Shown one piece after another: positions 20,959 through 31,470 of a stretch of 64,000 nt of DNA (the first letter of the stretch is position 1; each line of letters begins with the position of its first letter). The DNA comes from Tricholoma matsutake (taxonomy: Eukaryota > Basidiomycota > Agaricomycetes > Agaricales > Tricholomataceae), in NCBI GenBank assembly GCA_026075535.2, contig AP026545.1:7192001-7256000 (forward strand), in the 5' to 3' direction. The notes beneath the pieces were generated by a model. That model ran no database searches and was not told the DNA's origin. It worked only from the letters and a program-made list of their open reading frames with translations. The position numbers and the translations under genes were made by a program.

Positions 20959-21351
20959 ATGACTGCTGTGCTTGTGGATGATGATTTGCTGAGGTTTCAA
21001 GTTGATTATAGTGTGTTGAATCTTGAGTTTGTGATGGCTTGCCTGCTGAATGTGTTCTTACAGGGCCCATTGGTGCTATGGATGGCAAAGTCAGGGCTCT
21101 CCTCTTTGACGGGGAATATTTTGTCACCACTCCTAATTGAACCTTTATCCCCAAACTGCCAGCTGGAGACTGTAAAGTAATGATGCATGCTGACAGCCTC
21201 TATGCAGATGACAATCCTATTCTCTGGCCACAGCCTTATAATGTGTTTAACTGTCACCATGGTGCAATTCCTAGGGCTAAATTGCTTTCCACCCATTTAA
21301 TTATATGGTGGGAACCTATGCATGAGGACTTTATACCCTTGAGGGACCCAG
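20959..21351 (+). pseudogene. 5' part of an uncharacterised basidiomycete gene split by element B
   Basis: Plus strand: a helical N-terminal part to about 21063, then (after an AG at 21062, possibly a splice site) a GPIGAMDGKVRALLFDGEYF region with a TGA near 21137, then VMMHADSLYADDNPILWPQPYN. Removing element B and one TSD copy joins it to 29431. The joined order (DGxxF, then a coiled segment, MRDVQRCWLDV, VGVFTNDICIAQDFFHAGLPFW) is familiar to me from a large uncharacterised mushroom family. Function unknown. Confidence 0.45.
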
Positions 21352-22006
21352 TGTTAAGGGCAAAGCCTCAACCACTTGATCTAGTCGATGTCGTTTGACA
21401 AGGTGCTTCCTCAATGAGTCATTTGGCACTAGTCTTACTTGGAGCATCCAACGTAAGATGGGTAGTGCACTCTAGCAGGGCTTCTGCATAGAGTCATTCA
21501 GGTTCACACACTAAGGGGCTTCCTTAGTGGTTTCGAGTAAGTTTGTGAGTTGCAAGTTAAGGCTATAGATTGCCTAGATCTAAACTAAGGACATCCCTAC
21601 TACAAGTTGCAGTACTTATACTAGGAGGGAGGTCCTTATCGTCCAATCAGAAAGGTAGATGCATATCAGGTAACAATAGAAACAATAGGCCTCATGCCTT
21701 GCATGAGGCATCCGATGTCATGGAGTGCTGCAGCGCAGCATGTTGATCGTGAGAGTCTGACATCATGGACCCAATGTCAAGGGGTTGCTGTATCACAGCA
21801 TGTCTGGGAGCAGGTTTGGGTGCATGGAGTCGCCATGCATCAAGGGTGCCTTCCACGGGAAGGGGATTGAATGTGTGTTGTCAGTATGCATTGTGGGTGC
21901 ATCTGGGGTCAAGGGCATGCCTCAGGCATGAGTCAAGGGGTGCCTCCTGTCTGGAGGGGATCATCGGGTGCATCGGGTTCCATGAGTTACAAGGAAAATT
22001 GTAACA
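21352..22006 (-). repeat. 3' LTR of element B
   Basis: 655 bp, TGTTAAGGGC to TTGTAACA on the plus strand. Most differences from the partner are CpG transitions. Confidence 0.95.
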
Positions 22007-22022
22007 TTACCCCCTCGCTATG
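22007..22022 (-). other. Polypurine tract of element B overlapping the ORF3 stop
   Basis: Minus strand AGCGAGGGGGTAA abuts the 3' LTR. The TAA that ends ORF3 is the last three bases of the tract. Confidence 0.8.
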
Positions 22023-23140
22023 GTCAAAAGTTCCACACTTCGACCTAAATCTTCGTCTCTCCTCCACGGTCTGATCGGTTGTGGTCTGGATATGTGGGCA
22101 GGTCAGGGTCGAGGGGTGCGGTGAAGGAATAATTCATGTCCAAACTCAGACCATGATCGGGTTCTTCTAGTTTGTGCTGCCCTAGGCAGTGGTGTCAAGG
22201 AGTCGGTGGTATCGTTGAAAGGGGGGCATTGCAGGATGGCAAATTCAATGTCTGTAATCGGGGGTTTGGGGTTTGGTCAGAAGATGGCATAGAGGCAAAA
22301 TGCGAAGGTCAGGGCTGCCGCTGCAGCTAGGGTCATGCCAACGATGATGGCGAGAATCGTGATTCCTGTGAGCATGGGTCTGTCTTGTCATGCCATCGTT
22401 TTTGAGCTTTCTTCTTAAACCCTTCCATAGGGCTCTCCTGTCATGTTTCCCATTGCATCATCGTTGAAGTCATCATATTGTGAGTCAAAGAAGAGCTGCT
22501 GGTTGCGCTTGGCTTCTCTTTGATCGGTTTCTCGATGCTTCTGAGGTTTCTCTGGGCAGTTCATCCTATAATGTCCAGGGCCTCACTGTTTGCAATACCT
22601 GCAAATGTATCATTGGCAAATCAGGCCAAAGTGGCCTATCTGCTGGCAGATGAAACATCTGGCATGTCTCATGTGTGGAGGGGACCAAGGTGGTTGGGTG
22701 GTCCTCGGTTCGGGTTTGGGGGTGGTCAGATCAATTATTTTGGGTGACCTAGGCATGATCTTTGGGTTCTTCATAGAATGGGAGGAGTTTCCAGAGGGAG
22801 CTCATCATTTGTCTCTGTCGCTCCACTTGCTGAATGGCGAGAGTGAGGTTGGTGGCCATCTGTGTCGACCTAAGGGGGTGTGAGGTCTCTCCTCAGCTAT
22901 TCTTGGTCTGTCTGACCACGGTGCAATCATTTCATGGATCGTCTGTTCGGTCCCCAGGGCATCTGCATCATTCATTGCTTCTTCTAGGTTTTGTTCCATC
23001 TGTTCAATTGTGCTTGCATAGTAGAAGCACATCCTGGCAAGATGGTATTTTGGTGGGTCATGGGTGAGGTGAATGCGAAGGGCATCAGCATTTGATTGGT
23101 CTTGTAGGTATTCTTGGGTGAATTGTTGTTCAGCAGGCAT
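22007..23140 (-). pseudogene. Element B ORF3: double zinc knuckle plus transmembrane helix (env position)
   Basis: A single frame of 377 codons from ATG 23140, 31 nt after the pol stop, to TAA at 22009-22007. An N-terminal charged, helical part (QMEQNLEEAMNDADAL) runs to about residue 110. Two zinc knuckles follow near 22657-22560: CFICQQIGHFGLIC (C-X2-C-X4-H-X4-C) and C-R-Y-C...H-Y-R-M-N-C (C-X2-C-X6-H-X4-C). Then an acidic stretch (DSQYDDFNDD), a hydrophobic run of about 30 residues (ITILAIIVGMTLAAAAALTF, 22367-22308) predicted to span a membrane, and a Pro-rich tail. The frame holds several TGA codons, including a TGATGA pair, and one TAA; all are C-to-T derivable. The family is unknown to me. 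Confidence 0.7.
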
Positions 23141-23171
23141 CTTTTTTTTGGGGGGGGGGTTTGGGTTTTCA

Positions 23172-26100
23172 TCAGAGGTTGTACCTCTTCTTATATGCCA
23201 TCAGGATCTCGGGGGCATTCTTCAGGTTCGATTTGGGCTCCCATGTGTTTTTGGATGTTGGGTAGTCAACCCATTTCATGAGGTAACAGTGTGTCTTGCC
23301 GTGCTTCTTGTGTGCGATGATCACTTCCACTTCATATTTGTTTTCTCCTTCCACAAGGTCGGGTGGTGGAGTCAAGAAGTTTCGCCCATGAGTGTCGTTC
23401 TCATGGTATCGTGTGAGTAAAGCCACATGGAAGACCGGGTGAATCTTCCATCTTGTCGGCAGTCTCAGTTGGTATGTCATTCTTGACAGGGCATCTTTGA
23501 TCATGAAGGGCCCTTCTCATTTTGGCACCAATTTTCTTGTTGGTTAGCCAATCTTCAGGTTCTTGGAGTCAAGCCATACTTGTTCTCCAACCTTGAATGG
23601 TTCATATTGCCCTTTCGTTCAGGCAGCCATAGCCTGTCTGGCCAGTTTGTGTGCAGCAAGAGCTTCCCTTCTCGCAGAGAGAAGATCTTGGATTCTCTGT
23701 TCAGTGGCCGGCACGTTCGTCTTTTTGTAGGGGGTGGGGATAGCACGTGGTTGGTATCCCATCATCAAGTAAAACGGCAAATGTTTTACTGCGGAGTGCA
23801 TCTTCTGATTATGTGTGAATTCTGCTGTTGGGAGATAACGTTCCCAATCTTCTGGTTTGTTCAAACAGAACATGCAGAGGTAAACTTCTAGCTCTTGGTT
23901 TACTCGCTCCGTTTCTCTGTCGGTCTGGGGGTGATAGGTGGTGCTCATGGATAGCTTGATTCCAAGCAGTTGTCCGAGTTCTCAGAAGAGTTTGGACGTG
24001 AATCGAGGGTCTCTGTCTGAGATGATTCTTCTGGGGAGTCCAAATCTTGTGTATACATGGCACAGGTAAAGGTCTGCGGTGCCAAGTGCATCGATCGTCT
24101 TTGCACAAGGGATAAAAATTACCCCCTTTGTAAGACCATGGTCTACCATGACCATGATTGAGTCAAATCCATTTATTACGGGCAGGTCCATAATGAAATC
24201 TGTCGTTACCAGCTCGAATGGTCTGCTGGCATCAGATGATATTGGTGTCGGTGGTGGGGTCATCGGGTGTGTGTTGATCTTCATTTGCTGGCATTTTGCG
24301 CAGCCTTCGACATACTTCTTTATAAAATTGGCCATTCCTGGCCACCAGTAGTCTCATCGGATCAGTTCGATCATTTGCCATTGTCCAGGGTGCCCTGTTG
24401 TGATGCTATCATGGTACTTCTGTATGATCGCTCAGCGGAGGGTTTCATCCTGTGGCATGTAGCATCTGTCTTTGAAAAAGAGCAGGCTGTCTTTGAATTT
24501 CCTGTCCTCCAATGCAGACTTGATTGGGGGAGTTCCATTGTTCTTCAGGGCTCGTAAAGTGTCATTTACAAGGTCGTCCTTCATTATTGCTGAGACCAGG
24601 GCTCCCTGGAGTTCAGCATCAATCATTTTCATGAATAGTCCATCGGTGAGGATGGTCTTGTCCTCGTTATCAGTGTCTTCTTCAGCTATATGATCTGCTC
24701 TCCTCGATAGCGCATCAGATTGTACTATCTGTGATCCTGGTACATGTTGTAGCTTCAGGTCAAATTGTGACAGGTAGATGCTCCATCTAGCCTGTCATCA
24801 GTTCAGTTTCTGTGCCTGATGGAAGTACATCAGGTTCTTGTGATCGGATAGTACTGTCACAGGGAACGGCATCCTCTGTAGGTAGTGTCTCCATGTCTCT
24901 AGCGCTCGGATTACTCCCAGTAGTTCCCTGTCATATATCTTGTAATTTCTTTCAGCTTCATTGAAAGAATGTGAGATGTAACCACATGGGTGCCAGTCCC
25001 CGTTGGCGTCCTGTTGTCTAAGTACTGCACCCGTCGCAAATTTTGAGGCGTCAGATTCCACTACAAATGGTTTCGTTGTGTCTGGCATCAGCAGTACTGG
25101 AGCTTCATTGAACTTCCTTTTTAGCACATCAAATGACTGCTGGCAGTCGTTCGTCCATTCAAATTTCTGGTTCTTCTTTGTCAAATCATTCAGCGGTCTG
25201 GCCAGATCCACAAAGTGTCTGATGAATCTTCGATAGAAGTTTCTGAATCCTAGGAAGGATCTTACATCCTTCACTGTCCTTGGCGTGGGCCAGTCCTTGA
25301 TCCCAGCCAGCTTTGTGTTGTCCATTGCAAGTTCATTGGGCCTGATGATCATGCCCAGGAAGTCGACTTCTTGCACATTGAACTTGCACTTCTCTATTTT
25401 CAGGTAGAGATCACATTGTTGTAGTCATTCAAGGACCCTTTCGGTCCTTATCCAGTGTTCTTCTTCCATCTTCAAGAAGATCAGGATGTCGTCCTATAGA
25501 TGACGAGCCATCCTTCATCTAACATGTCTTGGAAGAGATCGTTCATCATGGCCTGGAATGTTGCCGGTGAGTTGCACAGCCCAAAGAACATCACCATTGG
25601 CTTGAATAGCCCTCAGTTAGTCTTGAATGCTGCCTTCCACTTGTCTCCTTTCTTTATCCATACATTATGATATCCCCATCAAATATCAAGTTTCATGAAA
25701 AATCTCACTCCTTTCAGCTTGTCCAAGAGGTCTCCAATCAGTGGCAGGGGGTATTTGTTCCAGATTGTTCCTTTGTTCAGATAGCGATAGTCTTGGCAAG
25801 GTCGTAGAGCATCGGAGTCCTTCTTCGACACGAAGAAGAATGGGGATGCCATGGGTGATTTTGATGGTTGGATGTATCCTTTCTCCAGGTTTTCATCTAG
25901 AAACTCGTTGAGTTTCTCTTGTTCTTTCGGTGTCAGTGGGTAGACTTTGCAATCTTTTGGTACAAAGCCTTCCTTCAAGTTGATTGCATGATCCCACGGT
26001 TTTGATTCTGGGAATCACTCAGATGCGGCTTTCTCAAATACCTGTCTGTATTTCTGGTATTCCAGTGGCAGTAGGTCGTCCAGGGTCTGTTGGCTAGTCT

Positions 26101-27538
26101 CCTTTCCCTCCTCTTGTTCATGTGCTAGTCGTTGAGATATGGATGTCTTTGCTCTGATCCATATGTCCGACTTGAGTAGGTACCGTGGGGAGCTCTTGCT
26201 TTTTATAAGCCTGCTGATCGTGTTCATTTTTCGGATGTATTTTTGTGTCGGCTCTCGATGTTCCTCCATCAGGGGCAGTTCTATGTCTGGTCCAAATAGG
26301 CCAATGACTGGTTCACCTCGTATATATGTGATCAATACCAAGTCGTCTTCGATCGTGTCTCGTTCAGGGGTCTGGTTTGTTGCTCGTATTTACGTGCCTG
26401 TGTCTGCCAATAGTTCTTTATCAGGCACCTCTTTGATCTTTACTTGAGGGGGGGTCTCCCTGGGCATAGGTACTCTGGTGTTGGTAGTACCATAATCTGG
26501 GGTTCCATGATCATGTATTGGGGTAGCCTCCTGACGAGGGTCTTTTGTCCTGTTTTGTAATGCCATTTTTGAGTTTTGTTTGCCGGTACTTTCCTCCCCT
26601 GTGGAGGTCAGTGAGTCTTTCATCTTCCACAAGATTTGTCATGTCTTGTCGCATTTGTTGTGTTTGCCCTTTTCCAGTTGCTTCTTCTTTTGGTTCTCTT
26701 GGGTTTTGGCAACAGCACATCATGCTGCCTCGAGGTTTCTGGCTTCTTTAGGAGTGCTGTTGCTCCTGGTTTTTGCTACAGCTATCTGGGTGGAATTCAG
26801 TTCTTTGGCTTTCTTTTTGGAAAGCCTTTCCTTCATCTTTGCCACAGCCAGTTGTGCTTGGGCAAGGTTTCTCTCCTTCTCTTCGGAGAGTCTTTCTCTT
26901 GTTTTTGCCACAGCCAATCTGGCTCGGGCAAGGCTCCTCTCTTTCTCTTCAGAGAGCCTCTGTCTTGTTTTGGCCATGATGTGTCGAATTCGTGCCATTC
27001 TGTTATTTGGCGCCTCCCTTTCAGCATCTACCCTAGGAAGGTTTAGGGTGTTTGGGAGGGCCCATTCGGCTCTTCTTGTCTTCTCCAAGATTCATTGTAT
27101 TTGAGCCCATCGTTCTTTATCTTGGAACTCAAAGGTTCCCTTCTTCCAGTCAATGATCAGGTTTATCTCCCGCAGCCATGGCAGGCCCAGGATTACCGAC
27201 TCTTTGCCTGGTCCGGTGACTAGGTATTCCATTGGGTAGCTCCATCTGTTGATATGGAGCCTCCCTTTCACACATCTTGTGATCGTTCCCTGCTTGTTCA
27301 GGGTTTCATCTACGTTCATGGCCTGAATGGTGTGGCCTAAGGGATATGTCCTGATCCCTTCCTGTTTGACAAATTTCAAGTCAATAAAGACTCCTCCTGC
27401 TCCAGAGTCAAGGAGCGCATTTGTTGCGACGTCTTTCCTGTTGTCTGACTCAGCTACCCAAATAGACAGGCGCATAGATTGTCTATTCATGGTAGCTAAG
27501 AGTACAGATCCTATGGAGACTACAGCGGTGACTGGCAT
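23172..27538 (-). pseudogene. pol: Element B pol: protease, coiled-coil insert, RT, RNase H, integrase, chromodomain
   Basis: Protease LLDSGAGGVFID lies near 27415, followed by a Lys/Glu-rich insert with tandem repeats (27060-26760) and a linker to about 26000. RT ([19 protein letters not shown]) runs 25995-25500, RNase H ([20 protein letters not shown]-like SDHKNLMYF) 25080-24800, integrase ([30 protein letters not shown]) 24340-23620, and the chromodomain (YEVEVIIAHKKHG to NTWEPKSNL) 23345-23220. Frame 1 changes to frame 2 at the RT active site (25492-25500), where one base is missing just before the DD. TGA codons sit at Arg positions, including two in a row at 24797-24792 in the RNase H LNRRQARW motif, and there is one TAA near 26390. 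Confidence 0.9.
26760..27060 (-). repeat. Coiled-coil tandem repeat within pol B
   Basis: Four imperfect copies of a repeat of about 23 residues with the core LAVAKTRERLSEEKER, lying between protease and RT. The Lys/Glu/Arg-rich heptads predict a long helix. Ordinary gypsy pol proteins do not have it. Confidence 0.75.
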
Positions 27539-27555
27539 CGTATCAGGACGCTGTT

Positions 27556-27565
27556 CTAAAAACCC
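27556..27565 (-). promoter_or_regulatory. Slippery heptamer GGGTTTT at the gag stop of element B
   Basis: X-XXY-YYZ heptamer in the gag frame immediately before TAG; the -1 frame is the pol frame. I have not modelled a downstream RNA structure. Confidence 0.6.
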
Positions 27566-28456
27566 GATTCCTCCATGAGGTTGAGGGCTCGTTCCTTTTC
27601 TTCTTTGTCCAGTTTGTCCAGCATCATGCAGATCTTCTGGTAGGTGTCCACCCCAGTCTTCTTTTGGGTGAAGTGGTTTCGGTAAGGAGGGGGCACTGAC
27701 CCCATCTGAGTGGGATTCTTTCCATCCCTGTGGTCAGATGATCGGTGTCCCAGTTGGTGGCAGATGAAACACAATCCCTTTCGGAGGTGTTCCACGTGTT
27801 CTTGGTTTGTCAGTCGGTTGATGTCAAGAGAGGGCTGTCCTTTCTTTGTTGTTTTGTTTGTCTTCTGGTTCTGCCTGGTCTTTCCCAGGATTGCCATGGC
27901 CCATTTCCATTGGCCTTCGTATTTTGAAGCTGCCTCTATCCAGCCTTCAAGAGTATTGGGTACGGTCTCCATCATGTGTACCCTCTTCAGTAATTCGGGG
28001 TGCAGTCTGTCCATGAAGTACTCAATCATGGCTGCATCTTCTGTGATTCCCATCCTGTCTTTCAGGATGCAGAAACTCGCCACATATTCCTTGAGGTTCC
28101 CTGAACCTTGTTTGAGATTTTTAATCTCTGTCTTTGCTGTTCCAGCATCGTCAATCAGTGAGAAGGCCTCTAGGACCTTCTGTCTGAAGTCTGCGTATTC
28201 TCCGAGTCCCTCAGATTGGTGTTGGTTGACAAATGCCTGCACCCAGGCAGCTGCTGTCCCTCCATTCATGAAGGACAGTGTGAAGATAATCTTCTTGTCA
28301 TTCGTGTCATAGACCTGGTCATTGATTCGCAAGTACAGGTCTATCTCCTGCAGGAACTTGGCGGTCTTGGTCTGCCCTCCTGAGAAGTTTGTGGGTGATC
28401 AGATTCGAATGTCCTTCACGGATGTCATTGGTGTGGTTGTGGTGGGTTTGGACATC
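27556..28456 (-). pseudogene. gag: Element B gag with a -1 frameshift signal
   Basis: ATG near 28456 (MSKPTTTTPM). A TGA at an Arg position precedes SPTNFSGG near 28398. The capsid-like region follows (KKIIFTLSFMNGGTAAAWVQ, ADFRQKVLEAF), then a knuckle, CFICHQLGHRSSDH, whose last ligand is His rather than Cys. The 3' end reads G-GGT-TTT followed at once by the stop TAG (heptamer 27565-27559, stop 27558-27556). Slipping back one base enters the pol frame. GGGUUUU fits the X-XXY-YYZ slippery rule. Confidence 0.85.
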
Positions 28457-28756
28457 TCGTTATAGAGGTCGTCGATTTCGTCTGTTAGGAAGTGGGTAGA
28501 TGTTTTGGGTGGGGTGTGTATGGTTGTTCAAAGTCTTTGTCAGTGAGGAAATCTCCTCTTTGTCTTTCAGTTGATCTGTAGAACCAATGCTGTGCTGGGG
28601 TCGAGTAATGGACTAGTCTTCTGTTATATTGGTACCAAGATGAACCTGGCTGTGGTTCTGCTTCTCTTGGTGGTCAGTCTGGGGTTTGTCTAGTCCCAGG
28701 TCATTGTGGTGTGTTTCGAGACATATTGCCTACACCTAGGTAGGTGGGCTAGCAGA

Positions 28757-28770
28757 TAGTTTAGATCTTA
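28757..28770 (-). other. Self-priming PBS of element B
   Basis: Minus strand, two bases inside the 5' LTR: AGATCTAAACTA (28768-28757), an exact 12-nt complement of TAGTTTAGATCT in the LTR (29006-28995). Confidence 0.8.
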
Positions 28771-29425
28771 TGTTAAGGGCAAAGCCTCAACGACTCAATC
28801 TAGTCGATGTCATTTGATGAGGTGCTGCCTCGACAAGTCGTTCGGCACTAGTCTTACTCAGAGCGTCTGACATAAGATGGGTAGTGCACTCTAGCAGGGC
28901 TTCTGCATAGAGTCATTCAGGTTCACGCACTAAGGGGCTTCCTTAGTGGTTTCGAGTAAGTTCATGAGTTGCAAGTTAAGGCTGTAGATTGCCTAGATCT
29001 AAACTAAGGACATCCCTACTACAAGTTGCAGTACTTATACTAGGAGGGAGGTCCTTATTGTCCAATCAGAAAGGTAGATGTGTATCAGGTAACAATAGAA
29101 ACAATAGGCCTCATGCCTTGCATGAGGTGTCTGATGTCACGGAGTGCTGCGGCGCAGCATGTTGATCATGAGAGTCTGACATCATGGACCCGATGTCAAG
29201 GGGTTGCTGTATCACAGCATGTCTTGGAGCGGGTTTGGGTGCATGGAGTCGCCATGCGTCAAGGGTGCCTTCCACAGGAAGGGGATCAAATGCATGTTGT
29301 CAGTATGCATTGTGGGTGCATCTGGGGTCAAGGGCATGCCTCAGGCATGAGTCAATGGGTGCCTCCTGTCTGGAGGGGATTGTAGGGTGCGTCAGGTTCC
29401 ATGAGTTACAAGTAAAATTGTAACA
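28771..29425 (-). repeat. 5' LTR of element B
   Basis: 655 bp. A TATAAG box near 29039-29034 lies about 33 nt before the inferred start TAGTTTAGATCT at 29006. Confidence 0.95.
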
Positions 29426-31095
29426 CCCAGCATATCCATTTGGGGCCTTGGCAAGCTATTGGATTCAAAGCTGGGCAAGCTGAAGTGTTCAGTGTCGATT
29501 TTGTTATCTTGGGTCCAAGCATTCATGTCGAATTCATCCAAATCTCGGGTGCTGCCTACCCTTGGTCCAATGGTTAAAATGATCGAGCATGGCCTCGTCC
29601 ATCTTGGGTCAGTATGGACAAACTTCCATCAGGTGGTGTTTGGTATGAGGGATGTGCAAAGGTGTTGGCTTGATGTAATGGTGATGTTGGATTACATGGA
29701 GGTGTACAAACCCTGGATGGACTCAACTAGGTTGGCAGTGGGCTCCGTCAGTTGAAGTTGCTGACACTGTTGGTGTTTTCACCAATGATATTTGCATTGC
29801 ACAGGACTTTTTCCATGCAGGCCTTCCATTCTGGTTGACACAGCCAGCCTTGGACCTTGGCCAAACAAATATACTCACAGTCATCCCACTTATGGTACCG
29901 CGCCACTATGGGATCTGCTTTGAGCCACACCACTTCAATTACCCTATTATGTACCAGGGCCTGGCTAGTTCTCATCACAAGCATGAGGCAATCTTACTGT
30001 ATGCTTGCAACTTCCTGCACTATCTGGATCTGTTCACCCTCCATGTCAGCAAAATGAATACATCTGCATCAGGACACATAGAAGCCTTAGTAAGATCAAA
30101 AGACAGACCAGGCACCAGGGCTATTGGGGGAGTTAGCCAACAATATGGTGCCAACAAGGGTAAGGGAAAAGGAGTTCTTCATAAGTAACCAGAGTTGTTT
30201 TGTCATTCATCAACTCACCCTCCCATGACAGATAATAAGCAGAAATCTTCAAATCTGCCAATGGGCTGCGACAAGTTTGATGTGTACAAGAGCCGCCTCA
30301 TGCCATTCCCAATTCCTGCCTGGCATGATGCATTGAAGGCAGTTAAAAGGGACAAACCCCCAGCATCTTATCACATGCGTTATCTATTTCCTGAGGCAGT
30401 GATTTTTGCTTCCACCAATGAGGCTCACCGTGCAAAATTCTTTGCCACATGGAAAGTATTTCAACCTGCCTGCATCTTATGAGTATTTTCAGTGGAAAGC
30501 TCAGCATCTCCCTTTTCTGGTCAACAGTGGCATGATTTTCTTCTTGATGGGCTTCTGGCATGCAGCCACAAGCCAAGTTTAGTTCATCAATGTGAACAAG
30601 TCAAGGCCATCTTTGCAGATGCTTTGGATGAACTCCAGATTGACCTTTGTCCTCCACCATCTGATAGTTGTCCCACAGTGCCAGTTGATGAGGCACAGAA
30701 AATTGACTGAGCTTAATTTCCGCTTTGAGCTTTTGGCTCTTGACAACCATGCCTCAGGCTTCTCACCCCACTGGGGTGAACATGAGCAGCAAGCTATGGT
30801 GCTAAAGTGTTTTGATGTACCTTTGCTAGTCATCACCAATGTACAGCAGGCAAATTTTGGTTTGCAAGCTCATGACTGGCGAGAAAGGTTACTTTTTTTG
30901 CTGGTGCTGAGGGCATTAATGAGGGATTGGGATGGACTGAAGCCGATGCCTCTTTTACTACCTGATCTGGCCTCACATAATATGTATACTGAAGCAGATG
31001 TCCAGCAACTTGAGGACCACATAGCTCATTTTAATATGCAAACTTTCTATCATTTATTTGGCCATGCCACAGTTGTTCCTACCTGGCTTCCATAA
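29426..31095 (+). pseudogene. 3' part of the uncharacterised gene split by element B
   Basis: Continues from 21351. Blocks: LLSWVQAF (coiled), MRDVQRCWLDVMVMLDYMEV, VGVFTNDICIAQDFFHAGLPFW near 29772-29838, HYGICFEPHHFNYPIMYQ, LASSHHKHEAILLYACN, MPFPIPAWHDALKAVKRDK, YLFPEAVIFAS, SGQQWHDFLLDGLL and a C-terminal ERLLFLLVLRALMRDWDGL. Stops near 29756, 30482 and 30708-30790 and a frame change break it. The block order is that of an abundant basidiomycete family whose function I do not know. Confidence 0.5.
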
Positions 31096-31470
31096 TTACC
31101 TATGTATATCTTGTAAAATCTTATTATCTGTGAACATCCTTCTGTTTTATTAGTCCCCACATTGTCCCAACTTCCAGCTTGAGTCATTTTAGTATAACCA
31201 ATCATACATGGTCAAAGCAAAGGGATGGTGCTACAACTATTGATGATATCCACCAATGATTTGGGATAATTTGAAATAGGAAACTTCAAAGTGCAAGTTT
31301 GATGGGAATGACAACAGTAAGCTCACTCATCCCTTAGCATTAACTTGAACATTTCCTCATTCTAATACAATGCCTCTGTAGCATGCCCAACATTTATGGC
31401 CTTTTACCAATCCAGCAATATTGGACTTGGACTGTCAATTCATAAATTGACTCATACATGCTAGTGATCA
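31096..31470. other. Unassigned interval
   Basis: AT-rich. No gene, RNA or repeat seen. Confidence 0.4.

Larger units (their letters stand above)
21352..29425 (-). mobile_element. Ty3/gypsy chromodomain retrotransposon B with a third ORF
   Basis: 8074 bp, TSD CCCAG (21347-21351 and 29426-29430), two 655-bp LTRs with TGTTA...TAACA ends, self-priming PBS, gag, -1 frame pol, an extra ORF3 and a polypurine tract, all minus strand. It is unusually long for this group because of a repeat-rich insert between protease and RT and the 1.1-kb ORF3. Many TGA codons at arginine positions, and a one-base loss at the RT active site, make it inactive. It disrupts an older uncharacterised gene. Confidence 0.95.
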
